Made by a program: the position numbers and the translations under genes. A DNA stretch of 64,000 nucleotides from Prorocentrum cordatum (Eukaryota; Sar; Dinophyceae; Prorocentrales; Prorocentraceae). The notes beneath the pieces are model-generated. The model was not told the origin of the DNA. It saw only the letters and a program-made list of their open reading frames with translations, and did no database searches. The DNA is taken from contig CAUYUJ010018071.1 in NCBI GenBank assembly GCA_963575745.1, forward strand, positions 189,501 to 253,500, in the 5' to 3' direction. This document shows, piece after piece, positions 28,539 through 39,399 of the stretch; within the stretch, counting starts at the first letter, position 1; the number at the start of each line of letters is the position of its first letter.

Positions 28539-30706
28539 ATGGAAGAGCGTCTCGAGAACCTGCGGTCTTTGATTCGCCAGACAAATGACACGATGGGCTG
28601 GTGGCAAGGCGTGCGCGGTTTGACTTTGCGTTTCGATTTCTTGAAACAGTGTGGCGCCGCTCCAGAGTTTTTACAAACGTGGCGGAATTGGATCAGTCTC
28701 GGTGCCGCTGCGGCTCCGCCAGCCAACATTCCCAATCGCCCTTCAGTTGCCCAACATAGCTCGTGGGCGACTGCCGAGTGGAGCAGGCTAGAGGCACTGG
28801 GAAAGGTTCGGTTCTTCAGCTCAAAGCCGCCGACTCTCCATGTCAACCCATGTGCTTTGCTGTTGAAACCAAGGGAAGGCGTGGACGCCACTGCTGCGGA
28901 GCAAGAGCGCTTCAAAGCACGGCTGATTTTGACTTCAGACGGGGCAGAGTGAACGAGCGAATGCCTCAGGTGTCTGTATCATATGGCACAGTGGACCACG
29001 CAGTGTCCATGCTGCAGTCTGGTTCTTTCATGTTCGTCATAGATTTGCAGGATTGTTTTTTCAATTGGCGCGTGTCCACAGCTGATGCCAACCTCCTGGG
29101 TTTCTTTTGTCCTGCCAGGCAACTACACGGTCGATGCGAATATCTTCCTTTCGGCCTTGCCCCAGCGCCCGGCCTCAATGATAGTTCCATGAAGGAATTG
29201 TTGCGCTTGTTGGGGATTACAGCGGGCGTGCACCTGCTCGATTTCGTGGACGACATGTTCGGGGAAGGAAGCACCGAAGAAGAAGCCTGGATGCGCCTCG
29301 AAAAATCAGTGCAATTTTTCCTGTCAGCTGGTGTGCCTGTTAGTGGGAAGCCCACTGGCGTTCGGCCCCCAAGCACGCGGCAGCGTTGGATCGGTTGGGT
29401 TTTCGATTCCGTTGAAATGGTGGTGACTGTTGAGCAAGACAAGTGTGATAAGGTGTGCCTCTCAATTGCACAGACTTTGTCGGCAGACGACGCCCGGACT
29501 CTTCGCGCGAAGGATCTGGCGACCACGGCGGGTTTGGCCAGCCACCTGGGCGAGATTTATCCACAAGCACGGCGGCGGTTGCATCCCATTTGGGCGGATA
29601 TGAATGCAGCTGGTGTGTATGCGATGTGGGCACGGAGCCCTGTAGCGAACCCGCCTGTGCAGCTATCCGAACTCAGCAGGAAGAACCTTGCATGGGCCTT
29701 GCGATCGCTGGCGTCGCCGCCTGTTCGCTCTCTGCATTGCCACGCGGGTGCTCTGAGCAAGTGGGGCCACAAGTCTCCAGAGTTTTCTCGGTGGCAGGAA
29801 TTGGCAGAAGCAGGCGCCATTCGGGTAATAGAGACAGACGCGTCTTCCCAACATGGCTGGTCATATCACATTTGCCACTTGGGAAAAGTAGTTTCAGGAA
29901 CATGGCCGTCCGATTTCGCCGCGTCACAGAACTTGTCACCCGGTGAAGATGAGATCAATTACAAAGAGCTCTGGGTTGTCGTAAAATGTTTGGAGGATTA
30001 CGGGGAAGAGTTAAGTGGCTGGCGCTTACTATTTCGAGTGGACAACACTTGCGCTGTTCATTACGTGAATGTGCGATACGGCAACATTCCTCGAATGGAG
30101 ACCCTGGCCGAAAAACTGGAAGCAGCAGAAAGACGGGTCTCCTGTTGGGCATTGGCGGTGCATTTGAAAGGCATCGCAAATAGAATTGCTGACTTGGGAT
30201 CGCGAAATTCGGAATTTGCGTTCCAATGGAATTCCGATCAATTCCAGCATGCTTCCATCAAGGATAACATCTTTCGCGACATCTTCGCCAGGACAGGTGC
30301 CGAATTCCCCCTCGACCTTTTCGCGGACAGGGAAGGAATGACAGCCAGGGCCCCAACGTGGCGTTCGCCCGAGCGCACAGCATTCGAGGCGTGCTTGCTC
30401 AATGAAGTGGTGTGGGCTCATCCACCGCGCGCCTTGCTCCGGCCTGCGTTGGAATTCCTGAGCGCCGCACTTGCACAGGAAAGCCCACCGAAGATCGTGC
30501 TGTTGTGCCCGGAAGATGTTGGGGCTCCGTGGTTCCGGCCGCTTTTCCTGCAGCACTGGCACCGTGTCCGGTCGTGGCCCAAAGGCTCAGATTTGTTCAG
30601 GATTCGTGAAGGCATGGCCTGGCGGTCTGGCCCAAAAACTGATGTTCCTTACCTTTTGCAGAGCTGGCAGCCAAACAGACGCAAGCGCAAGCTCGGGCGA
30701 GCCTGA
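28539..30706 (+). pseudogene. RT/RNase H (pol) of element F, one frameshift
   Basis: ATG 28539 opens a frame that ends at UGA 28950-28952 after KARLILTSDGAE. The RT continues in the -1 frame from about 28930 (RVNERMPQ ... VIDLQDCFFNW, FGLAPAPGLN, LLDFVDDMFGEG with FVDD). RNase H residues are in IETDASSQHGW, NYKELWVVV, FRVDNTCAVHY and NRIADLGSR. A single 1 bp deletion near 28930 explains the break; -1 slippage at the TTTT run is a weaker alternative. A C-terminal ~170 residues follow RNase H, without a recognised domain. It is more distant from the pol of A, D and I than those are from each other. Confidence 0.8.
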
Positions 30707-30887
30707 AAAAAGGAAACATCATCTTTATCTGCTCATCCTTTTCTTTCTTGTGTGTCCAGGTTGCCATTGCGGGTTCGCTGTGGTCTTGTCGAACATCTAT
30801 TCTCGCAGCCGCGTCCAGCTCGCGAAGCGACTTGCCACAAACATCCGACCGTGCCCCCGTCTCGTGTTTCGCTTGCACTTACCAGGG

Positions 30888-32174
30888 ATGGCGGAAGCAG
30901 CGATCCGGGCGGCGCTCGAGCAGGGCGGCGCCATCCGCACCGCCATCGTCGAGGAGATTGCCAAAACCTTCCAGCCAGGGGAACCAGGCTTGCGTGCCAT
31001 TGAGAAAGCAGCGGGTGAGGTCGTGCGCGACAAGGCCATTGAGGCAGTGACTGCGGTGTTGAAAGATCCTACGTCAGGTTTGTCGACGCTCATCAAGGAC
31101 GAATACAACAGGCGCGCAGACACTGAGTTTCCGTACAGGGCAAAGCTCCGCGCACTTAGCATGGACGAGTGGGTGTCGGCCTGGCGCGATTTGGTCGTAG
31201 ACCAGGACCAGGTATCGTGGACGCTCCAAGCCGTCGAGCAGAACAGTTCCCCGGCCACAATCCTGGCGCTGCAGGCGGCGCACCCCGAGAACGCCGACTT
31301 GCAGCAGCTTCGCCGCGCGTCTACAGCGCGCTATGCGGCAAAATTGTCATGGAAGCAGCTGTGCCTCCCCAGCCATGGCGGCTCGTGGGACAAGCTCGAG
31401 AACTTCCTTATGGAGAAGGCAGATTCACCATTGGACAATGTCAAGGCCCTGGCGCGATCGTTGCTGGTCTTGTTGAACCTCTTGGACCGCCGCTGCACTG
31501 TCGTGCAGTCCGCCAAGAAAACGGGGCCAGAGAAAGCTGCAGCGCAGAGGGAACACCTCCTCGAGTTCATTCACCTGGCCATCAAGCAATGCAAGCGGCG
31601 GACCACGAAAGCGAGTGCGTCTATCCCGCTTGGGCACGAGCTCTTGTTGCGCGACTTCGCCCAGGACCTCATTTTGGCGGAGGCCGCGCTGGCGGCCAAG
31701 GGGCTCGGAAAAAGGCTGGCTGCGTCTGATGTGTCAGGGGCGCCGTCGGCGAAGGCACCTCGCTACGGCGAGGGGTCTGCGGGCGCTTCCCCCCAGGTTT
31801 CGGCGCGCTCCAGTGGTTCAGCCAACCAGGGCTTCACCGCGAAGAAGGAGCCCGGCGACAAGCCCGACCGCGAGGCCTTGTTGGACACGCTGCTGCGCGA
31901 GCTGGAGCACGTGGTCCGGACCGGCAGCACCAAGAAGATCCAGTCTTGGGTTGACAAGCAATACCTTGTGAGTGAGCAGCACAAGAGCACGATGACGTGC
32001 CTCTTCAGGGAGCACGTGTGCAAGAATTGCTTGTTCAGCGGCAAGGGCATCGTCAAACGCACGCTGAAGCACTGCAAGGAACAGGGAAACGATTGCATGC
32101 TCCCGTGTTCTAAATGCACGAAGGCGGGACGGACAAGCCATCTCCTGCACTGGATGTCGGAGTGCAAGAACTAG
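30888..32174 (+). CDS. Cys-rich gag-like protein of element F
   Basis: A 428-residue frame from ATG 30888, intact. The N-terminal two thirds are helical-looking, without catalytic motifs. The last 60 residues carry a Cys/His cluster (CLFREHVCKNC ... HCKEQGNDC ... CSKC ... HWMSEC) typical of a small zinc-binding nucleic-acid module. It lies between RNase H and recombinase, where DIRS elements usually have a methyltransferase or nothing. No other gag candidate exists in the element, so a gag role is inferred. A pyrimidine-rich tract ending TGTGTCCAG (to about 30759) precedes it and could be a splice acceptor. Confidence 0.6.
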   Translation: MAEAAIRAALEQGGAIRTAIVEEIAKTFQPGEPGLRAIEKAAGEVVRDKAIEAVTAVLKDPTSGLSTLIKDEYNRRADTEFPYRAKLRALSMDEWVSAWRDLVVDQDQVSWTLQAVEQNSSPATILALQAAHPENADLQQLRRASTARYAAKLSWKQLCLPSHGGSWDKLENFLMEKADSPLDNVKALARSLLVLLNLLDRRCTVVQSAKKTGPEKAAAQREHLLEFIHLAIKQCKRRTTKASASIPLGHELLLRDFAQDLILAEAALAAKGLGKRLAASDVSGAPSAKAPRYGEGSAGASPQVSARSSGSANQGFTAKKEPGDKPDREALLDTLLRELEHVVRTGSTKKIQSWVDKQYLVSEQHKSTMTCLFREHVCKNCLFSGKGIVKRTLKHCKEQGNDCMLPCSKCTKAGRTSHLLHWMSECKN

Positions 32175-32406
32175 GCATCCCCAGCCGCGCGCCAGAGCCA
32201 TTCGATTTTCCATGGCGTTTAGCCGCCTGCTGCTGTTCCCGACATGCAGGCCGCTTTTAAGAGATCCTTGAAAAATCAAAAATAACAGGCCTCAATGGGG
32301 TGTCCGCCACGGCTGGTTTCAGAGGCTCCGTATTGAGTGGGCCTTCCGTCTTTCATGCGCCACCTGTGTCTTCCCACTGCCGTTCCGTAGCCTCGGGTCC
32401 AAGACA

Positions 32407-33963
32407 ATGGATGATTTCGTGCACAGAAGTGATTTCAATTCGCCCCCTTCCAAAGCAGCGCGCGCTGGATCGCGGCGGCCGCCCCTTCCGCTGGAACCGG
32501 CAGCTGCGCGTGCTGGTGCTGGCGGAGATGGCGCTGTGTCGGCGGTGGCGGTCCCTTCGCAGGATGCAGCGGTTCCTGGGCGCTCGGGCATTGGAGTTGG
32601 GGTGCGGAAGGCCACGTCGTTCCTGAGCATGCTCGACATCAGCCGCGCTGCTTGGGCGTCTTCTGGCGCAGTTCCGCTGGACACGGCGCTGTGTCAGTCT
32701 CTTGTCGCCGACGGTGCTTCTGCGACTTCCACAGGTAGCAGTGGCTCTCGGGGCAGCCCCGCCCGCGCGGCCGTACCTGTTGCAGAAGTTTCTAGCGGGT
32801 ATCCCAGGCTGACGGTGGCGGCCGCCGCGGACACGCCGAGTGCGATTCACGCAGACGGCCCTGGGGCTCGCAGCCTCGGTGCTCCCAGGGCTCCGCTTGC
32901 ACTGGTTGCCGGCGAGAGTGCGCCGGTGCAGTTGGCCGCGCGTCGGAAGGCTGCCGCTGACATCGATCGCTGTTTGGCGGCGGCCTGGGAGCCGTCCACG
33001 CGCAGTCGCTACGACGCCACCTTGCGCAGCGTGGTGAGCACAGTCGAATCTGACACTGCGTTGTCCTTGCTGCCCTGCGACACGGAGGAAAAGGTCATGG
33101 TGTTGTTCGCTGGGATGATCGGCCAGCCTTGGGGCACTGTGGGCGCAGCAAAAACTGCCGTCAGGGCCTGGCATGTAGAGCGTGATTTACTTGCTGCTTT
33201 CGATTTGGCTTGGACTCCTCGAGCTTGGCATTTCTGGCGAGGTCTCAAAAAACTCGCTGACCATTCGCTGCGGCACGCCAAGCGGCCACTTTCGTTCGAC
33301 GAGGCGCGTGTTGTCCAGCGTTGTCGCCTTGCCCAAGCCTCAGACGCTGGTTTGCGCGATGCTGCAATGGTTGCGACAGCATTCTTCGGGATCCGGCGCT
33401 TTGCAGAAGTACAAGGGCTTCTCACAGAGGATGTTGTTTTCCAGGAAGATGCTGTTGAGTGCCGTATCCGCCGGCAGAAGAACGATCCTGGCGGCGTGGG
33501 AATGCTCATCTGGCTCCCGCGGCTGCCAGAGTTGGGGCCGCTCTGCCCTCTGAAACTTATGCAGTCGTGGGCGGCTCGCAGAGCAGCTTTGTGGCCAGCT
33601 TCCACTGGTTATTTCTTTTGCGTGACCGGCGCCGCCTCCCCGAGAGCAGCGTCCGCGGATACTTTCCGCAGAATGCTATCCCGACATGTGAAGGACCCCG
33701 CCTCGGTGGGGAGTCACTCACTGAGAAAAGGCGGCGCCTTGTGGTAGAAACATGCCGCGGCGCTCCCGGAAACCCTTGTGCAAGCGCAGGGCGGGTGGTC
33801 GTCTCTCGATGTCATGAGAGCGTTTTACACGAAGCACCCAGACTCCGATCGCCGTCAATTGTTGTTGGGTGCTGCGGCGGCCGCTAACCCAAAGCAGGCT
33901 GCGCCCTCTGCAACTGCGCAGCGGCCGCTGCTGGCCTTACCTGTTTGGAAGCAGCCTCTGTAA
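32407..33963 (+). pseudogene. Tyrosine recombinase of element F with an in-frame UAG
   Basis: ATG 32407. The low-complexity N terminus to about residue 175 is followed by a core-binding domain (WEPSTRSRYDATLRSVV) and a catalytic domain: Arg in FGIRRFAEVQGL, RRQKNDPGG, then GSHSLRKGGA (His-x-x-Arg). UAG at 33745-33747 follows GGALW. The same frame continues with QAQGGWSSLDVMRAFYTKH, supplying Trp and the Tyr, to a stop at 33963. One point change thus separates the last catalytic residue from the rest. It is a pseudogene unless UAG is read through. B1 starts 18 bp after the final stop. Confidence 0.8.
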
Positions 33964-33980
33964 TTAATTTAGGCCTCGGT

Positions 33981-34614
33981 GGGGTAAGGGCCCTCCCTGA
34001 AGGGATGCGCCCTGTGGCCTGCGGCTGAAGCAGCACTCCCGCCGAGCCACGGCTGTGGCATGAAGAAAATATTGCTACACGCTTCGCGTGCGCACTGCCT
34101 CTCCCGCGCCGTTCTTCGCCCCGGAGGCCTCCTTGGCGCTCCTGCTCGGCGGTGGTAGGCGGAAAGCGCAGTTTCTGAGGAGGCTGTGCATTCGGGAAAC
34201 GAGGTTGTCGCGGACACCCCAAAACGAGTTTATTCTTCGTATCAAATCATTGCAGGTTGCTCCCCTTATATTGCAATATCGATGGGCTTCGCCTTCATGT
34301 GGGGTCTTTCACCGTCGGTATTGTTTTCTCGAGCGCAGGCCCAGGGGGTAGTTCCGCGCGCTTTTCGCGGACCCGCCCGCCCGCCCTGGGTTCGCACCTC
34401 GTGCTGGTCGCAATCCGCCCTTCCCTGGAGGGGTAAGGGCCCTCCCTGAAGGGATGCGCCCTGTGGCCTGCGGCTGAAGCAGCACTCCCGCCGAGCCACG
34501 GCTGTGGCATGAAGAAAATATTGCTACACGCTTCGCGTGCGCACTGCCTCTCCCGCGCCGTTCTTCGCCCCGGAGGCCTCCTTGGTGCTCCTGCTCGGCG
34601 GTGGTAGGCGGAAA
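33981..34614 (+). repeat. B1-A2-B2 terminal repeats of element F
   Basis: B1 33981-34165 and B2 34430-34614 are 185 bp copies starting GGGGTAAGGGCCCTCC and ending GGTAGGCGGAAA. A2 34166-34373 copies A1, and a 56 bp spacer precedes B2. The same module is present inverted at 21821-22453. Confidence 0.85.
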
Positions 34615-34791
34615 TCCGCAGCTCCGCTTTGGGAGCGCCCACGGGCGTGACAGCAAGAAGGCTAGAAGGCAATGAGGCAACAAGTGGCAAATGCACAACA
34701 TCCCCGCTCCTCAAATTTCCCTGCCCCCCGAATTGCTGCGCAATCTAGGGGCGACGGAAATTTACCGTCGCAGAGCATGAAGCTGCCCTGA
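34615..34791 (-). repeat. Right half of the K-type tail split by element F
   Basis: Continues copy 2 of the 1 kb repeat and matches 24584-24760, including the palindrome (34713-34763) and the first ~36 bp of B1. It is cut at 34791, where the recombinase of element M begins. Confidence 0.75.
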
Positions 34792-35830
34792 TCGGCTGTC
34801 GCGCGGATTTTGACACGACGAATTGCTCTTCCAGATTTCTCTGCTCCACGTACCAACACGTCCTGTGTCAAGCAGCGCCTCGACAGGTGTCCGCGTCCAC
34901 TGCAGGATAGTCCTCAAATGGGACAGATACTTGCCGAGAGAAGAAGCACTGCGAAAAAGGACCACGAACGCGTCCACCTTTGCCTCCGACGGCGGCCAAG
35001 GATCGAATCCGTGCAGAGAGCAGCTTTGGCCATACAAGCGAAGCGCCGAGGCGCAACCCCTAGCACTGGCTTTCCAGCCACAGAATTCGATCCACATAGC
35101 TTCTCTTCGAAATCCATCTCCGCAGTGCTCCGCGAGCGCCGTGTCACTTCTGCCCGGGGCATCTGCTCTGGAGGTGCCATCATCAACGTATCGACAGCGG
35201 CCATTGCGACAATCGCGTCGGCCAGTATGTCTGGCGAAGGCAATTGCGCAGACAGACGTATCATGGCACAAACTCCCAGCGCAGCCATTGCGCGTTTCTG
35301 CTTCGCAGCATCATGAGCAACACATGCACCTGCAATCTTTGGAACAGCAGCCGGAAGTGGTGCTTTAGCTTGCACGGGTCTCCAAGGTCTGGCATTACAA
35401 GTGCAGGTCTGCGCGCAGATGTCTAGAAATTGCTTCACACATGACACTGGCCAACGCTGAAGAGGAACCCAAATCATGCAAGCCTCTTCCGCCGAGATGC
35501 CTTTGAAGTCGGAAGGACCCGTGGCGCCTTCGTTGAGCAATTCCCGTTCAAGAATATCGATCTCGGCCGACTCGCCAGAAACAGCACTGGCGCGGCGCAA
35601 CAGAGGTGCAAGCCATGATTCCGTACGTGGACGAACATTTCTGCTCCGTTCAGTTGTGCCGCTGAAAGCGGCAGCCCGGCTAGAATCCAGAAAATTAAGC
35701 AAACCTCGATTCATCGCGGACTGAAAAGAGGCAGCTGAGCCGGCGGCTACGGAAACGAAAACACGATGTATTCCTGTGTCATTCGCAAGGAGGAAGAACT
35801 CACAAGTTTTCGCTTGAGACGCAATCGTGC
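34792..35830 (-). pseudogene. Tyrosine recombinase of element M, 3'-truncated
   Basis: Sister of the element D recombinase at 4470-5530, with the same frames and wording (for example SAAEIDI-like and ICAQT segments, MWIEFCGWKASARGC). Frame changes occur near 35110 and 34960. The gene stops at 34792, before the catalytic Arg box, so all catalytic residues are lost. Confidence 0.65.
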
Positions 35831-35869
35831 TCCTTTCCGCTCTGCACCGACACTGCCGACCAAAGCCGT

Positions 35870-36654
35870 TCTCCGAAACTATGGCCTGGAGGCGTCTGCC
35901 CCGGCCACACCGACAGGTGATGGAGATGATTTCATTATCCACTGCGTCCTTGCTGCATTCTGTCAGTCTCCCTTCCATGGCACGGCAGCTGGCCGCTGCC
36001 ACGGGATCTGCCGCAATCCGCGCTCTGCGAGTTCAGTGGCGGACGTTGCAAGAGACTCGTCCCTCGTAGGGCCGTCTGCCAAATTCAATTTGGACGGCAC
36101 ACGCACCGTATGCAGCAGGAGGCCTGCAGCAGCTACAGTGAATCAAAAATCATTGACAACCTCATTGTAATCATCCTGCTGGCTCGCGCCCCGGATGGGA
36201 GTATGAAGCGCGACGTTGCTATCAATGAATGAGACGGTTTCGCAATCCTTGAGCGCTCAATTAGGACTTGCACACTGCAGATGGCGGCCACAAGCTCCCA
36301 TAGAGAGATCTGCGCACGGCGCCGCTGAGCCCAGCGCTTCGCCGCCGGAGGCACTGACGCAGCGGACCACAAACGCATAGTAGGATGGGAAAGTGCAGAC
36401 GCAATCTTCCCATCGCCGGCTGCGTCTGTGTAGGCGAAACAGCCTCGAGTTGGACAGGAGCCAAGAAAACGTCGCCACCACAGAGCGCGTTCCGCACGCG
36501 CCTCGGAATTCCTGCGCTCCTGCTGTTGGCTTGCCAGTGCAAAGCAGCCAGATCCGCTCTGGCCCCACGACCGAAAACTACGGAACCGCCCCAGCTGAGC
36601 CGACCTGCCAAACGTTTAGCTTCAGCTGGCTCTAAGGGCGGATCTAGTTCACAG
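35870..36654 (-). pseudogene. RNase H part of pol of element M
   Basis: From 36640 the minus strand reads EPAEAKRLAGRLSWGGSVVF, then pieces with ISLWELVAAICSVQVL and, near 36120-36050, the LADGPTRDES-type end. It is the sister of 5590-6330 in element D. No RT core lies upstream: the frame runs into the DNA transposon at 36663, and the other side (41716-42064) holds only the pol N terminus. The RT was therefore already deleted in this copy. Confidence 0.65.
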
Positions 36655-36789
36655 AAAAAGATGGTCGTTTAGACCTGGCCACCTCTCCCACATAGAAGCA
36701 AACACTTTAAAGGTTTTTGGCCCCGTCTAAAGTACTTTGGTGGACACCTCCACAGTGTGTAAGGAACGAACCGCGCAGGCGCGCCCAAA

Positions 36790-38100
36790 ATACCAATCGG
36801 CACTTGTTTTCGCGCTATCCCGAGCGAGCGCGCTCAGAATTGCAGCCTAAATATGATTTCGTGCTTTCCCAGCAGCCGCGCCCAGAATTGCAATCTGAGC
36901 TCGATTTCGCGCTCTCCCAGGCAGGCGCGCCCAGAATTGCAATCTGAACTTGTTTTCGTGCTTTCCAAGCGGCGCGCCCATAATTGCAATCTGAGCTCGG
37001 TTGCGCGCTCTCCCAGGCAGGCGCGCCCGGAATTCCAATCCGAACTCGTTGTCGCCGTTTCCGAAGCGATCGCGCCCAGAATTGCAATCTGAGCTCGATT
37101 CTGCGCTCTTTCTTTGGCAGGCGCGCCCAGAATTGCGATTTCAGCTCGATGTCGCGCTTTCCCAGGCAGGCGCGCACAGAATTCCATCTGAATTCGATTT
37201 CGCGCTCTCCCAAGGGGGCGCGCTCGGAATTGCTATCTGAGCTAGTTTTCGTGCTTCCCGAGCGGGCGCGCCCAGAATTGCAATCTGACCTCGATTTCGC
37301 ACTCTCTCAGGCAGGCGCGCCCAGGATCTGAACTCGTCCTTGCGCTCTCGCAAGCAAGCGCGCTCAGAACTGCAATCTGAGCTCGGTTTCGTGCTCTCCC
37401 GAAGGAGCGCGCTCAGAATTGCTATCTGAACTCGTTTTCGTGTTTTCAAAGCGGGCGCGCCCAGAATTGCAATCTGAGCTCGGTTCCGCGCTCTCTCACG
37501 CAGGCGCGCCCAGAATTCCGATCTGAACTCGTTTTCGCCGTCTCCGAAGCGATCGCGCCCAGAATTACAATCTGAGCTCGATTCTGCGCTCTTTCTTTGG
37601 CAGGCGCGCCTAGAATTGCGATTCCAGCTCGATCCCGCGCTTTCCCAGGCAGGCGCGCACAGAATTCCAATCTGAACTCGATTTCGCGCTCTCCCAAGGG
37701 GCGCGCTCGGAATTGCTATCTGAGCTAGTTTTCGTGCTTCCCGAGCGGGCGCGCCCAGAATTGCAATCTGACCTCGATTTCGCACTCTCCCAGGCAGGCG
37801 CGCCCAGAATCTGAACTCGTCCTTGCGCTCTTCCAAGCAAGCGCGCTCAGAACTGCAATCTGAGCTCGGTTTCGCGTTCTCCCGAAGGAGCGCGCTCAGA
37901 ATTGCTATCTGAACTCGTTTTCGTGTTTTTTCAAAGCGGGCGCGCCCAGAATTGCAATCTGAGCTCGGTTGCGCGCTCTCTCAGGCAGGCGCGCCCAGAA
38001 TTCCAATCTGAACTCGTTCTCTCCCGAGCGAGCGCGCTCAGAATTGCAATCTGAGCTCGGGGTCGCGCTTTCCCAGAGGACGCGCCCAGATTTGCAATCA
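36790..38100. repeat. 48-50 bp satellite, left subterminal array
   Basis: Units like GGCGCGCCCAGAATTGCAAT, CTGAGCTCG, TTTCGCGCTCTCCCAGGCA recur at 36925, 36972, 37021, 37069, 37121 and so on, about 27 times. There is also a higher-order duplication: 37230-37520 resembles 37720-38010. Frames across it are artefacts. Confidence 0.85.
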
Positions 38101-38635
38101 GCCGCCCGGGTGGCAATCTGCGCCGTGATACGCCCGAAACGGCAATCTGAATACGGAAACGCTTCAATCCGCAACCTCAGCACCGCAACGCCGGAATCGG
38201 CAATCTTAGCCCTGAAAGGCACGAGCCCGCAATCTGAACACAACACCGCCCAGAACGGCAATCTGAGCAACGAAAGCCCCGAGTAGGCAATCTGAGTACG
38301 GAAACGCCCGAATCCGCAATCTGAGCGCTGAAACGCTCGAATCCGCAATCTGAGCAAACACCCGAATCGGCAATCTGTGCACGGAAACGCCTGAATTGGC
38401 AAGCTGAACACCGACACGCTCGCATGTGCAATCTGAGCCCTGAAACGCACGAACCCGCAATCTGAGCACTGCAACGCTCGAATCGGGCATCTGAGCACCC
38501 AAACGCCCGAATTGGCAATTTAAGCCGAGACGCGCGAATCGGCAATCTGAGCACGGAAACGTCTCAATCGGCAATCTGGGCACGGCAACGCCTCAATCGG
38601 CAACCGGAGCATGCAAACGTCTGGCGCAGTTGATC
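38100..38635. repeat. 29-30 bp satellite
   Basis: Units of the form GGCAATCTGAGCACGGAAAC plus GCCCGAAT recur every 29-30 bp, about 17 copies (38286, 38315, 38345 and so on). They abut the 49 bp array and share its CAATCTGAGC element, suggesting derivation from it. Confidence 0.8.
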
Positions 38636-38725
38636 GAAGATGCGATGTGATGATCTTTGTTCTCACGCCAGTTGCGCGGAATCATTCCCAAAGGCATTCT
38701 GTGTGAAACGGATGTGAAACTATAG

Positions 38726-39361
38726 ATCACTCTAGCTCAATCACAGATTCCTTCAATTTTTTGGGATCCTTTGAGCTAAAAAGCCTGTCAATCCAAGAGA
38801 TTGTGAAGCACTGGACGCACCTGTTGGCACTTCCTTGGGTGGCGTCCGTGGGAGCGTCCCATAGTAATGACTCGCTCTGTTGTAGGCGAGCCAAAAGGGT
38901 GTGTCGGGCACTGCGCCGTCGATGTCCACACCAATGCTGGCAAACGTGCGAATGCTGTCGGTATTCTAGATCCTCGCCAAAGTGCCCAACACAAGGTCGT
39001 CTGCGTAGTCGCCCCGCAACTGCTTAGCCTTATACTGCTGCACAGTACGACCAAGATTGGCAGCTGCCGCTGCTAGGGCTGCTGGGTCTGCCTCTTCCGT
39101 CACACGAGCCCTCATGCGTGAGATGCTGTCGTCTGTCATCCCAAGTTTTCGGAGGGCGTGGAACAGGCAGTGCCCGTCCTTCGGTGTAGACGGATCGCAG
39201 CGCTTGCCGTGGGGAGCCAGAGCCTCGTCCAGCTCCTCAATGCTGATCTCTACATCTTTATCTTTTTCTGGCACGTCTGCCGCGGGCCTCTTTCGCGTGC
39301 TTCGTCGAGAGCTCGCCTTGTGGACCAGCGGCGCGTCATCTGAGTCGACGATGGTGCGCAT
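38726..39361 (-). pseudogene. OTU-like cysteine protease gene with one in-frame UAG
   Basis: ATG 39361. A basic, NLS-like N terminus (RRSTRKRP) and acidic stretch precede the OTU signature KDGHCLFHAL with Asp 62 and Cys 65, then a helical segment and DYADDLVLGTLARI. UAG at 38966-38968 interrupts, but the same frame stays open for 79 more codons to UGA 38726-38728. It includes FWLAYNRASHYYGTL, whose His 165 matches the catalytic His of OTU peptidases. OTU enzymes cleave ubiquitin or related chains. Cys and His lie on opposite sides of a single stop, so this copy is either recently broken or read through. Confidence 0.65.
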
Positions 39362-39399
39362 GAGCTCTCCTGGTCTTCGCTCGGGTCGGAGCCATCTTT

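Larger units (their letters stand above)
26176..34614 (+). mobile_element. Element F: complete 8.4 kb YR retrotransposon with its own gene order
   Basis: A1 (26176-26383), two satellites (26450-27950), RT/RNase H (28539-30706), a Cys-rich gag-like protein (30888-32174), recombinase (32407-33963), B1 (33981-34165), A2 (34166-34373), B2 (34430-34614). The boundaries are fixed by the empty site at 24576-24591 and no target duplication is present. The RT carries one frameshift and the recombinase one in-frame UAG, so this copy is probably inactive. Confidence 0.85.

Noticed and set aside
28920-28955. Programmed -1 frameshift in the RT of element F
   Set aside because: A TTTT run is present, but the break lies inside the RT domain, not between gag and pol; a 1 bp deletion is simpler.
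36717-38583. Many frames with repeating Ser-Asp-Cys-Asn or Ala-Ile-Leu-Gly-Ala peptides
   Set aside because: Direct translation of 49 bp and 30 bp satellites in several frames and both strands.
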